Source: Rhexocercosporidium sp. MPI-PUGE-AT-0058
Lineage: Eukaryota > Ascomycota > Leotiomycetes > Helotiales
Direction: 5' to 3'
Length of the DNA: 64,000 nt
Assembly: GCA_020746875.1 (NCBI GenBank)
Contig: JAGTJL010000006.1
Coordinates: 2,604,001-2,668,000 of the forward strand
Below, piece by piece: positions 35,967 through 47,072 of this stretch. The notes under the pieces were generated by a model that saw nothing but the letters and a program-made list of their open reading frames with translations, did not search any database and was not told the DNA's origin. Positions within the stretch are counted from its first letter, which is position 1; the number at the start of each line of letters is the position of its first letter. The translations under genes and the position numbers were made by a program.

Positions 35967-37452
35967 ATGGGTGCCTACGATCCTGAGAAGGAGATTCGAC
36001 AGCCCTTGCTGCGATCGAATCCGTCGACAACAAAATCTTCTCCTGGAATTCGTCGGAAGTCGACCGTCTCGACAGTCGCATTTTCCTTAGTCCTCCTTGG
36101 TGCCGTCTTAGCTTTGTTGTCTTCTTTAGCTCTCCTCCAAATCATTTCCGATTTGGTCGAGAAATCGCCTGCCCAAGAGCTGGAAGCGTGTGCCTGGAAC
36201 ACTCTCAAACATCACGTTTCGCTCCTCGACGTTCCTCAAATTGGCCAAGAGGAATTCCTGAAGCGCCAGTCAATTCTTGCGGCAGCGTTGGATAAAGCTG
36301 GTGTGGATGCCTTCGTCGCCGAACCATCTGCGTCTTCTAGCTACTATGCCAATATCTCATCGGCCTACGATCTCTCGGAACGCCCATTCCTGATGATCCT
36401 CGACCGAACAGGCAAGTTCTCCTACCTCGCCCCAAAATTTGAACTTGGGCGGATCGCTGGCCTTGATATGGTCTTCAACGAAAAAACTGTCATCGAATGG
36501 GCTGAAGAGGAATCTCCTTACGAAGTCCTCAAGCGAGAAACTGGCTACAAGAAGGTCATGCTGGACGAACACGTCCGCTTTATGATCGCCGCTGGCGTCC
36601 AAGCAACTGGCATCGACGTCGTTCCTATGTCTGAAGCCATTCAATCTCTTCGCGCCGTCAAGACTGAAGCCGAACTCGCTATCCTTCGGGCCATCAACGA
36701 GTTTACTCTGGAATTGATTCGCTCGCTCCAGAAATGTATCGAAATCGGCATGGCACAGGAAACTATCAACACAGCTGCGTTCAATCTCTTCTCACGTGCT
36801 GGCGTCGGCAAGGGATTTTGGGCCATTGTTCTCTTTGGCGAACAGGCAGCTAGTCCTCATGGCGGATCCTCAGGAAAGATATTACAAGACGGGGAATTCG
36901 TTCTTTTGGATACCGGTTCTAAACTTCATGATTACGGCAGCGATGTCACCCGCACTATCCTTCCATCCAAATCTAGAGTCAGCAAAGAGCTTATGGGAAT
37001 CTGGAATATTGTTCATGCTTCTCAGGGTGCGGCTGTTGAACTCATGCGCCTAAACGAGACATGCTCTGATGTGGATGCTGCTTCGAGGAAGGTCATCATT
37101 GATGCTGGGTATGGCGAGTTCTTCACGCACAGACTTGGTCATGGTCTTGGTTTGGAGATGCACGAGCATCCGTATCTGAACGGGGCCAATTCTGAAGAGT
37201 TGAAGATCGGTGAGGTGGTCACGAATGAGCCTGTAAGCTCTCCGTTCCCTACTCTTTTCGTTTTTGCATGGTTGCTTGGTGATATATGAGCTGACGTTAA
37301 ATTTACAGGGCATCTATGTCACTGGCGAGCAAGCCAAGGCACTGGGAAAGAGTGTTGGATTTGGTGTTAGACTTGAAGATCCCGTCCTAGTTACTGCAGA
37401 TGGAGGTGTCACAATGACTGGATCGAGGGCCAAGTCTCCTTATGAGCCCTAG
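35967..37452 (+). CDS. Membrane-anchored M24 metallopeptidase (Xaa-Pro dipeptidase/creatinase type)
   Basis: Exons 35967-37232 and 37309-37452 give 469 aa. The intron splits the NEP/GIY motif. A short basic cytosolic tail is followed by one N-terminal transmembrane helix (TVAFSLVLLGAVLALLSSLA, residues about 36-60), so this is a likely type II membrane protein. A creatinase N-terminal domain follows. The M24 metal ligands are visible in order: Asp in EFVLLDTGSKLHDYGSDVTR (two Asp), His in HRLGHGLGLEMHEHPYL, Glu in NEPGIYVTG and Glu in GVRLEDPVLVT. These enzymes release an N-terminal residue before proline. The substrate is unknown. Confidence 0.93.
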
Positions 37453-37911
37453 ATAAAGCTTCTCTCCATATCTTTATGGGTCTTTGGCTATTGGGCAGCA
37501 GATCTCAAAAAGTATGGTCTGCAATTGAGTGGTTCTATCTCCACTAGCGTTCTATCCAAGCCAATCTATGAAATTATTGACCGTGCAACAATGTATTAAA
37601 AAGACTGTAGCTAAACAAGCAAGAAACAAGACCTCGCAGACTTCAGGCGCAGTAAACAAGCCAATCTGTTACGCCCCATTTCTTAGTAAAGGGACTATGC
37701 TTTAAGCTCGAACTTCCAAGCAGTGTTTTCGAGTCGACGACCAGATGGCACAGCTCAAAGATCTAGCCGCCTCAACGCCATCTAACAGTGCTCGCTTTGT
37801 AAATGTCCTTATAGTGATACAGAGTGCCTTTTTTTTTTGCTTGCTCCTCGTAGTCTGCTTGAGTCGGCCTTGGAAGGGAATAGCAACCATCGACCTTGAA
37901 CGCATTAGGAT
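37453..37911. other. Spacer between convergent peptidase genes
   Basis: Includes a T10 run near 37830. No gene is supported. Short frames on both strands continue from the neighbouring metallopeptidase region without a start. Confidence 0.4.
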
Positions 37912-39001
37912 CTACGGGCTCTGGGGTTTCCCCGGAAACGAGGGCTTGCCGAGGATGGGCTCTGCAAGCCAAGCAAATGTGCCCAAAAATGCTGACAGAA
38001 TCTTCGTTAGGTGCAATTTACTACTGTGGGAAGACTGGATGCGACCGTACCATAGTTATCCGAATTAAAGATGGCCTTTTCTGTCGGAAGTGCAATACTT
38101 TTCGCCCAGCCGTATGCCAGAGTTCCCTTCTTGTCGCCAATCTTTTGGTCGAGAGCTAGCTGGCGTTAGCTTCAAGAAATGTGCATGTGTCGGAGCACCC
38201 TAATATTGAACTCACTGACCTTTGCAACTAGGCATATGTGTGAGTTCGTGGAGTATAACGAAGCTAAGAATGTTGCTCAGAGTAGTGATCCCTCCATCGA
38301 GGTTTTCTAGCTGTTTCCCAGCCACGTCTTTAAGCAGCACGGGCTTGGTAAAGGCGTAATCGCAAATCTGCTAGTCCGATCACCAATGAGTTCTCAGTTA
38401 GGGTTAATGTATCTGTTTTACTTACCGTTATGGTGGATCGGCCAGCGAGGTGCTTAGAAACCTTCTCGCTTGGGGTGTCATAAGTAACACCAAGAACTTT
38501 GGGCAGAAGACAACCAAGCCCATCCTCATCTGGAACAAGATGATTCTTGTTATCCACGAACCCCTTCAGGCGATTGGGCCGGGGCTCCCACCGGCCAGCG
38601 TTCCCTAGAGCTTTGACCAAGTCATTGTCACAATAAATACGAACGTCAGCTTTTCTCTTAGTTTGCTCAACTGTAAGTCACGTATGCAACTCATAACATC
38701 TGAAGGAGATAATGTTAGCTTCCCAAGGCAGGCAAGTAGAACTAGATTGCTTCCTACCCATCACTTTCTTTAACGATGCTGAATCCGTTTTCTGAAAGCT
38801 GAATATTCTTTCCATTACTCTTTCAAAGTCGGTGTCCGTTCCTGAACCAAGTCTTGTGACTGCGTCTTCCGCCATTTTCATAGCCTCAGACAGAGCAATG
38901 TCAAACGTGGCTGTATAAGGGACGCAACTCCTGTCGACATAGTAGCCTAAACCGGTGACGGGGGAGACAAATCCAAGGCAGAACAATAAGTAGTATAGCA
39001 T
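37912..39001 (-). CDS. Secreted zinc metallopeptidase with HELTH motif (M35/aspzincin-like)
   Basis: Five exons, 39001-38758, 38670-38426, 38367-38220, 38155-38051 and 37991-37912, give 273 aa. The four introns (58-87 nt) all restore frame. A signal peptide (MLYYLLFCLGFVSPVTG) precedes a helical pro-like region. KADVRIYCDND is followed by STITICDYAFTKPVLL. The zinc motif HELTH is at residues 203-207, and GTLAYGW about 20 residues later matches the GTxxYG element of M35-type enzymes. Cys positions (SCVP, YCDN, LGCLL, ICDY, PSCK) fit a secreted disulphide-bonded fold. Specificity (deuterolysin-like or Lys-specific) cannot be told. No single exon shows the full domain, so the gene is easily missed. 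Confidence 0.85.
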
Positions 39002-39734
39002 CTCGGAGTCTTGGAAATTACTTCAAGTGTGCAAGAAATTTCGTGGAGTGTGAGAGGTATCATGAGATTCATACAAAACTAGATAATTTGCAAGGGCTCG
39101 GGGAATAACTCTGTAACAGCAGCTATGATGTATATAGTACCATCTTTCAATAGTTGGAGGCCATACTGAGGACAAGTGGCCTTGTTGGATTTTCATAAAC
39201 TTGCCTATCTAACAACCTTGAATTTGAGGTCTTTGGCACTGTCTGTAGAAATTCCCAAAAACTTTTTTGAAGTTCTAAAATAGGCTGTTCCTAACATTTT
39301 AAAACGGAGCAATAACAGGACTCTCAATATAGAAACAGTCCTTCAACAATATAATAAAATACCCCATAGCAGCCATAGTCAGTTAGTAAATTGAGATCGT
39401 AGCATAGAGATATTCTAAGCCTCTAGCTACTCAATTCCGCTCCAATAACAGATACGTTGAGTATCCTCAACTACGAGCATAGGATTGATATTGCAAACAA
39501 AACATACAACCTCATTACTACAGCGAGAATAGACTTGTTTGTTGGTGTTTTGTGCCAATATCTCAACTCAGCCCCTCCCTAGGAGTTACCACGGTCTCGC
39601 TTACAGTAAGTTATCGTAAAGACGCGCCAGTAGCGGCGCAGCACGTCCCTCCGCTCACGTACAAAAGTATCGTGATGCTTTGACGCTTACGGACGCCTAT
39701 ACAATCCAATAGATGCTTCGCCTGTAGTATTATT
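39002..39734. other. AT-rich stretch
   Basis: No gene. The region 39,280-39,560 is AT-rich with many A/T runs and could be decayed mobile DNA, but no terminal repeats were found. Confidence 0.35.
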
Positions 39735-40865
39735 GTGATAATACGTCACAGCGACCGCCTTAATACTCACCCCATCTCATTCCATCTCGGCACTTGGTAT
39801 GCTCTTCGTCCTAGCTATTGTCTTCGTCAGTCCAACATAGCAACTACCGAGTCATCATCGGGACTCCCAACTCGCCAGCACTCGACATTCACGGGTTTTC
39901 CACTACTTCCAAAAGCGCTGAGGCTAGAGATTTAGAAGCGGGCGCTGCCGCCGCCTCGATTGATCGAATTTAAATTCACAGACACAGCACGGCCTGATCG
40001 GGTTCTCTTGCTTGGTCTGGACTGTCGTGGTAAATGGGCATGGGTTGCTTCGAGTGACCTAGTTGCTTTGCCACTTCTGAAGGTCAACGCGGAGGCTAGA
40101 GACGTGACATTAAGATCCTACACGTTGGTTGGAATTCGCAACCAGCATCAGACAGTTGGCCACTGCATGCACATCGACTTCTCCCGGGATACAATTTACC
40201 TTGCAAGGTACTCGCAAGAACGTCTCTTTGATGTTCTCGACGGCTGCTTCGCTGAGATTCAGCATACCCGTGCCTGGTTATCCAAAGCGCGTTGCCTAGC
40301 CATGAAATTGGGTTCCTTGTCGAAGGGGCCGTGGACTTGGGACCCACCATCCTATCCTGGCGTCAAGCGTCTCCCCAGTCCAGATGGCCTTAGGGATGCA
40401 TCCACGTACTTCGCCAGAATCTGTGGTACCTTCCCAGTGCTCAAAGACTTCAAAATGGTGATTGACGGCAAAAACCCCGATCTCAGAGTGCATGTTGAGA
40501 TAACACAGCCGTCTTCAGAGCATGAAGATTTCTATGATCCCTCTGGCCGAGAAACAGCATCGCGTTGGATTCCCGATGGTCTCGATCCTGTGAGAACAGC
40601 TTTCCCGGACTTGAGCCAGCCTCAAGTCTCTTTGGCACTCCTCACCAATAGAAATAACTCGGAAGCGTTGGAGCGCCGTTGGGACTATCTGCACGCATGT
40701 TGTCGATTCTTTGAACCTGGGTTTGATGGGCATCGATGGGAATCCGAGTCCGACTCGTCTGTTTGGCCCGATTCCCCAGATATCATGACGGTCCCGGAGC
40801 CCTCGAGAGAACTCGCTACGGCATCCATAGACACTTCCTTGTTCAATTCAGCAGACTCAATTTGA
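39735..40865 (+). pseudogene. 2EXR-domain gene interrupted by an in-frame TAG
   Basis: One continuous frame carries the 2EXR start FTGFPLLPKALRLEI, then TAG at 39933-39935, then KRALPPPRLIEFKFTDTARP and about 300 further residues. In the family a Trp (TGG) normally follows at the stop position, as in RLKIWDLA of the intact copy at 28.9 kb. TGG to TAG is one G-to-A change. After the stop come LPLLKVNAEARDVTLRSY and DTIYLARYS, both typical of the family. No ATG is visible ahead of the 2EXR motif in this frame, so the start may be lost or lie in an unseen exon. The 3' part remains open to a natural stop at 40865, so decay looks recent. Confidence 0.75.
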
Positions 40866-41484
40866 ATCCTAGCTCGGTTGCTTCCTTTGTATTTTCTCCT
40901 TCGACGGCAAGGTGCAGTTACAGCGGTCTGGCGGATCTCGGTCGTTGGACCTGGTCATTCCTGCGAATACTAAGGTCCGTGGGTCATCTTGTTCCAAGAC
41001 TGGTCAGTGTTCACAAGATCCTAAATAATTGCCAAACATGCCCTTGTACAGGACTCAAGATCACATGGCCTATTCTTAGCCAATATGAAGGTCCTGTTGG
41101 TACATGAAGCTTATCAAATGACCTCGGATTCGATAGCAACCACAACCCAACTTTAGGCAGGCAAATCTGCACATAGCATCCTTCGTATTTCAACATCATC
41201 TTGAAGATCTAATTATTCTAAACAGTGCGTAAATTCATCATTGTTGGTAGGACTCCTTCGTCTGCATCAACACTTGTCATATAATTTGTCCCCTCGACTT
41301 GTTCGCTACAATTCCAACTTGTTCGTCGCTCGGTTTCTCCCCTTCCAGTTCAACCCTGTGTCATTTTCTGATGACAGTATAAGACTGTAAGTCCTTGGTC
41401 GATCGTCATGATTTACGACTAACTTCGAAAGACATCTTCTTTGGCAGCAAGTACATTCACGCATAAATCTCCTCGCAATTCCGT
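40866..41484. other. Intergenic stretch
   Basis: Nothing recognised. It presumably includes the promoter of the secreted cysteine-rich gene. Confidence 0.4.
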
Positions 41485-43683
41485 ATGACCATGATTACAA
41501 TCATCATCCCGCTATTGTTTTCACTGTGTGCTCATTGCTTGGTGCCGTTGGAGAGCAGTGCTTCTTTGTAGGTTGTTGCGATACCAGAAATGTAACTCCG
41601 TTAATCCGACACAGCAATATCTCGTCTAAACGTAGTCGCCAGCTATCCACGGTAGGACGAGCTCTAGGTGACATATCATTCACACTTCCACCGGATTTTG
41701 CAGTGAACGTCAAAGCCTTTTTGGCCGAAGACAAGACATGCCCCATCCTGGGTTCCGGCAAGTCCAAACAGAAGCGAGTCCCAGATGATATCGTTGGTTG
41801 TCTAGTCGCAGATGCCGAGGACATTCTTGACAACATGAGTATCGGCGATACCCTAGCAGCACCTTTTGACAATGCCCAACCGGGTGGTGCAATCCAATTT
41901 CCACCTGAGATAGATACTTCGTGGATGACGGTGTTATCTAAGCTCTATCCTTAGTCCTTGCCTATGCCGCAGAAACTCTGCCTAATTCCCGACCCGGCGT
42001 TAGCATCGACATAATCCAGACAATGGGACTAATAGCTTTCCACATCACATACTTCTTTGTCTTCATCACGGCGCAAACTCTAACTCACATTCTCATTCGA
42101 GGGCCTCAGCTGGATTCCCAATTTACCAACTGCATCGTGGGTTGGAAACCCCAGTGCAACGGCGCCCTTTTCGTTGGTGTGGAAGATAAGTGCACAGCTA
42201 ATGCGTACTTCCGAGGCTGTCCCTGCGACCCCAACCCATGTCCAAAGCCATATGAGCATAGTTTGTTGTGTTCAATGGATTGCGGAGGTGCTGACTCAAC
42301 CGGAAAGTGTCTAGGGGTGAGCTTATGGCCTTTTTCCACACAGCTTCCTACTGCTGACAAAGATAGACTGTTGACGGAGACTGGAAGGGCTGCGATTGCG
42401 TTGAACCTACGGGCTTTCCCTTCTTCAATGCCTTGGAACACGATTTTAAGGATATTAGTAGAATCTTGGCTGCCCTTCCAGACGCTATTCCTGTCAATGA
42501 TACACCCACAACTGCTTGCAACGAAAAAACGGGGAATGCCTGGACATATGGTTCAGCTGCCGAGATTTATGTAAAAATGTTCTGCCCAAATTCTACAAAT
42601 CTCGTCGGCCAAAAGAGTACACAGACCCAGCAACAATACGGAGTTGCCTCGCTGGATGAAGATCTCACAATCAAGGCCACCCTCACTGACCCAGCTGGGT
42701 CTGAAAATGTGGTAGTTTCTGAAGGAGATTGTTTCGCAAACTTGTAGAATATACTTAGTAGAGATCACCACATTACCTTCCCAAGCAATTTAACTAACAG
42801 CATATAGACTGCCCTCGCGTGAGCACCAACTTTTACGGCGGCAAAACGCAAAGGTCTGGCGGTGGAACCACTTTCGAAATGATTCCTCACGGCGGAACAC
42901 CAGTCCTCAAGTGCGAACCTCCAGAACCTCCTCTGCCTGCCGGAGATCCATTGTCATACAGAGTAGCCTTGAAGCGGGATGGCATGGTCACCGCGTACAC
43001 AGAATTCTGCGAATCAAACTCTAACGTATCAATGGCCGCTGCTAAACTGCAATAAATTTATGGTCCACTGGGCGGTTCTCAAGTCGATGGCCATCAAAAC
43101 ATTCGGATATCTACCCAACGCGCGTATCTTGGCCCATTTTCAATGATACCCGCGGCGTGCAGACAATGGGATGAAAACTTGAGCAAGCTCCCATGCTTAG
43201 AGGTATTTAAAACGTTGACCGATAGATGCGATTCTTCTACGATCATTGGGAAGAGAGGGGGCTATAGCGTATTTCAATGTGTTGAATGGCACATTGATGG
43301 ATGGCAGAGGACGGCCGACATGTTCCGGCTCCACATTCATCAGCAGATGGTAGATAAATTCTCGCAGGTCGAGTAAGTTTATCATGTTCCCGTGCCCTTC
43401 AGATTACCAGATATCTTACAAAATGCCTGCCTAGGTGGACCTTATTTGATTCTCGTGGAACCAAAGTCACGGGCCCATCTACCGATGGAGTCGTCACTGG
43501 TGCGCCCAAGAACTGGGCATCAAAGTTGATTCACCTACCAATAAAGATAAAACTAATTTCCGATTCTCTATCCGAATGCGGGAAATCCAATGGAGTACGG
43601 GATGGTTAGGGAAAGCTGACTTGGCGAACTACAATCCAGAGTACTATTGCGATGATGTCCTAAATGGTGGACAGAGCGTTTGA
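41485..43683 (+). pseudogene. Secreted cysteine-rich protein of unknown function, 3' part disrupted
   Basis: Exons 41485-41567, 41636-41883, 41955-42316 and 42367 onward join in frame, using introns of 68, 71 and 50 nt. The product has a signal peptide (MTMITIIIPLLFSLCAHCL) and a VLAYAAETLPNSRPGVSIDI segment. A Cys-rich block follows (WKPQCNG, GCPCDPNPCPKPYEHSLLC, DCGGADSTGKC, DWKGCDC). After an uncertain intron near 42,710-42,800, the frame runs FYGGKTQRSGGGTTFEMIPH to an in-frame TAA at 43053-43055. It continues past that stop through CDSSTIIGKRGGYSVFQCVE to an intron at 43374. The final exon appears to shift frame near 43,515 and reads DKTNFRFSIRMREIQWSTGW to a stop at 43681-43683 created by a MITE. 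The family is not named with confidence. An unseen intron could explain one of the breaks. Confidence 0.6.
43664..43671. repeat. Left target-site duplication of the MITE
   Basis: ATGGTGGA, an exact 8-base match to 44170-44177 on the other side of the element. Confidence 0.88.
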
Positions 43684-44169
43684 TAAGCCAGCCGGCTGAT
43701 CAGCTAGCCAGTCAGCTGAGAGATTTATCTAAGTCAATCAGCTCAGCCCTAGCTCTAAGTCAATCAGCTGAGAATATATCAGCTGATCAGCGGCTTATAA
43801 GCTAAGAGGTTATATATTTATCTCTATATTAGGTTAATTTTAGGCTATAGAATCCCCAAAATCTAGTAAGTTCTCTTCACAATGTTAAAGAGTATTAATT
43901 TTGATTTTAAATACTTTTATTAACTAGTTTATAATAAATATAAGTAATGATAACAGTAAATTAAATCTTAAGCTTTTATTTAATATAAGAACATATTTTT
44001 ATTTACTTGTGGAAAAATGCCCTTAAAATCACGTTTATGTCACGTTTCTGACTGATCAGCGGCTTATAAGTTAATAAGCTAAGTCAGTCAGCTAGTCAAT
44101 ACTCTTAAGCCAATCAGCTGTGATATTTCCTCAGCTGATGGCTGACTGATTGGCTTATCGAACGCTCTG
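43672..44169. mobile_element. hAT-type MITE, 498 bp
   Basis: The ends are inverted: the left end CAGAGCGTTTGATAAGCCA pairs with the right end TGGCTTATCGAACGCTCTG with one mismatch. Beyond that, the sub-terminal regions carry many GCTGA/TCAGC motifs on both sides. An exact 8-base direct duplication flanks the element. A CAGAG-type terminus with 8-base target duplication is the hAT signature. The interior is AT-rich without a coding frame. It holds a 19-base direct repeat (CTGATCAGCGGCTTATAAG at 43783-43801 and 44052-44070). The element is therefore non-autonomous and needs a hAT transposase from elsewhere. Confidence 0.88.
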
Positions 44170-44177
44170 ATGGTGGA
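44170..44177. repeat. Right target-site duplication of the MITE
   Basis: ATGGTGGA, identical to the left copy. Downstream of it the ancestral frame of the disrupted gene resumes with a few codons and a TAG at 44196-44198. Confidence 0.88.
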
Positions 44178-46155
44178 ACTGCAAGCTGGATTGGGTAGCA
44201 GAGTAACGGTAGAATGGGTTTGAGAGGCAGTTCGATTGCGTTTTCCGAGGACGGAGAGGCCGGTTTGGAGGTACAATTTAGGGAGACTGGGACTCGTGTC
44301 GATTGTCTCTTCTCAATTGAAGGGCTTCATTGAACGGTCACTTTGCACTTCGTCATATTGTTAGAACGAATGTACTTAACATAGTTTAGACAGGTTCTTG
44401 TGACTTGTATGAATGTATTTATTACGTCTTTCTAGTAGTATAATGTTTGATTTTAACTGATATTTAAGCTTCCATATTGTGTTGCTTGGCGAAAACATTA
44501 TCCACCGTTTCTTGTGATAGAATGAGACCTTGCCCTAAAAACTACGCGAATATCATAGCCTACTTTGGGTGCTTAAATCAACAACTTCTAGGGGATTTTC
44601 TTTTCAGCAATCGTTGTATCTAGATATTCTTTGAACAAAAGTATCCATCTTTCTACAACAACTTCTACCGAGTTTAATGATAATACAGCCCCTACAATTG
44701 AAGTCACTTTGATAACCAAATTAGCGACAACGTACTTATGATTTCCCGCTTTAATTAAATTGTACCAGCTATTCCTTCGAATAGTTCTTTAGTTGCTGGA
44801 ACTACATCCCTAGCCCTACGGATCTCGCAACCTCGGTGCTTATAAGTAAGCATGAAAAATGTCTTCAGGAGCTCCCCCGACACCGGATCCCCGCAACACG
44901 ACGTCTTCACACGCAGAACCCGTGAGGCCGCTTCGCAAGAACAAAGAATATCTTCTTCGCCATCTTCTTTACGAATCAGATGAGAGTCAACCCAGAGAAA
45001 ATATTTGACGTGTGCTTTCTATCCTGTTTGCGTTGAGTTCCAGCCTGTCCTGCCCTACTGACTCATACCACTGAAGACCCTTTGTTGACAAAACAAAATG
45101 CGAGGTAAAAGATGACAGGATGTCACAAAAGACAAAACCAAATGCGTTAGAGAAAAAATCCACTACAATTCACTAGTAGGAAATGATGGCGTACTGCGAC
45201 TTCCTTAGACTCTGGCTGGGAATGATACAATTAGTATCATTCAATACGCGTATAAGCGTATCAGTGGAGCTTAATCACCTGACAGATCGAGTTCTGAGGG
45301 AGAGCACTTTCTTAGTACCTTTCATGTACTGTACCGGTCACAAAATATCAAACTGCTGTAGAATGTTGAAGACGTTGTTTCGAAATCCAATACGCCGTAT
45401 TTCGTATTTACTTCCGAGTTCAGGGGTAAAATCCTTACGAGCCCCTGACTAGTTCACGACCAGATCCCCCATCCCATCGAGTCTGCTCGCCTAAACCCCT
45501 TTTGTCTCCCGGACCAGTGCATAACAAAGGGAGTTTAGATCAATTTGACACACAGCCACACTCTTGGAATCAATCATCGTCTGATGTGTCCTGAATGATT
45601 GGATACAGCTTACAATGAGTCGCGGCTCGACCATGGCCGGGACGACCCGTAGGACAATACGACAGACAAATGAGAATGGATGAAGTGCATGGCGCTGCTA
45701 GTGGGCCCGGGAAACTGGTTTCGATTGACTCCCCGCTGTTAGGGCTATGTTGATACTCGTAACTGTCGTATACAGGAAGAGGCTCTATACGGCATGGGCA
45801 ACTCGTCTGATCTGTATTTTTTTTTACGCTTATTCTCACGTCGCGATAGGAGACCCACCAGCCCTGCCCGTCCCTTATAAGATCTAGACCCAGATGCAAA
45901 ATACTTTTGTAAACATTAAAAATCCAGTTTCACGCTCTTGTTGTTTCGCTTCATCGGTATCTTGCTGGATCAGTCTGTTCTGACCACATCCTCTCTCGCT
46001 CAACAACTTGTCGGAATCTGGACAATCGACCAACCCGATAACGGCTTTTCAAATAGTGGTTTATATCTGTTTGTTCGATACAAATATCAGACATTGATCA
46101 GACCTTCCTCAAGCCCTCCGCTAGATCCCCACAATTCGAGCCCTCAGCAGGCAAC
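44178..46155. other. Gene-free stretch of 2 kb
   Basis: Mostly AT-rich. A short open frame at 44859-45008 (49 aa, starting MSSGAPPTPDPRNTTSSHAE) is the only sequence with protein-like bias. It may be a gene fragment or a micro-ORF. No repeat ends were found. Confidence 0.35.
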
Positions 46156-47072
46156 ATGGTCGCAGCAAACACCACCATGACATCGGAGGATACCAACGGA
46201 ATTTACCCCTATAAACCAAACAGCTCTATATGCATAGCTGTCGCCATTCTCTTCGGTGCAAGTGCGCTGTACCACATCATTCAGATGGTTTGGAAGAAGA
46301 CATGGTTTTACACGCCTCTGGTTGTTGGGTCTCTGAGTGTGTGCCTGTGCCCTACTCCTATACTTCTAGCTAATGAATCCTAGTGATGACGATTGGCTAT
46401 GTTGCTAGATACTTCTCAACTAAGGACACCTCCTCATTAACGCCTTACATTGCTCAGTCACTTTTCATCATCCTGCCGCCCTCCCTGTACGCCGCAACTC
46501 TATACATGATCTTCGGTCGTATCGTTGTGCTCGTCAACAGCCCCAAAGCCTCAATAATTCGACCCACTAGAGTCACCAAGATCTTTGTCATCGGCGACGT
46601 TATCGCCTTTCTACTACAATCTGGTGGTGGTGGTATGATGGCACAATCATCGATGGCGGACCTAGGACAGAAGACCATGATAGCCGGACTCTTCGTCCAG
46701 CTGCTTTTCTTCGGATTCTTCATGCTTGTTGCGCTAATATTCTTCAAGCGAATGCGCAGCTCGCCGGCACGATACACCATCCCAACATACGGCAAACGCA
46801 CCTGGGCTGCATTGCTCAACCTTCTCTTTGCAGCAGCCGCGCTGATCATTCTAAGATGCATCTTCAGGATGATCGAATTCAGTCAAGGACACACCGGATA
46901 CTTGGCGAGCCATGAGGTTTACATGTATCTCTTCGACGCTTTTCCTATGTTCGTGGTACAGGCCATGTTTCATTTCATACACGCGGGTGATGTCTTTCCC
47001 CCAAACTTTGCCATGGAGAAGCTGGCAAATGATAGCAAGGGTGACGACATTTTCCTGCAGGATCGGGCGTAG
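46156..47072 (+). CDS. RTA1-like seven-helix membrane protein
   Basis: Exons 46156-46336 and 46384-47072 (47-nt intron) give 289 aa. Seven hydrophobic segments are visible, starting SICIAVAILFGASALYHIIQ. Family landmarks are IGYVARYFS after TM2, YIAQSLFIILPPSLYAATLY, IFVIGDVIAFLLQSGGGGMM, and FRMIEFSQGHTGYLASHEVY near TM6. The short C-terminal tail is acidic. RTA1/RSB1 proteins (PF04479) sit in the plasma membrane and are linked to 7-aminocholesterol resistance and sphingoid-base export. The substrate here is unknown. Confidence 0.93.
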
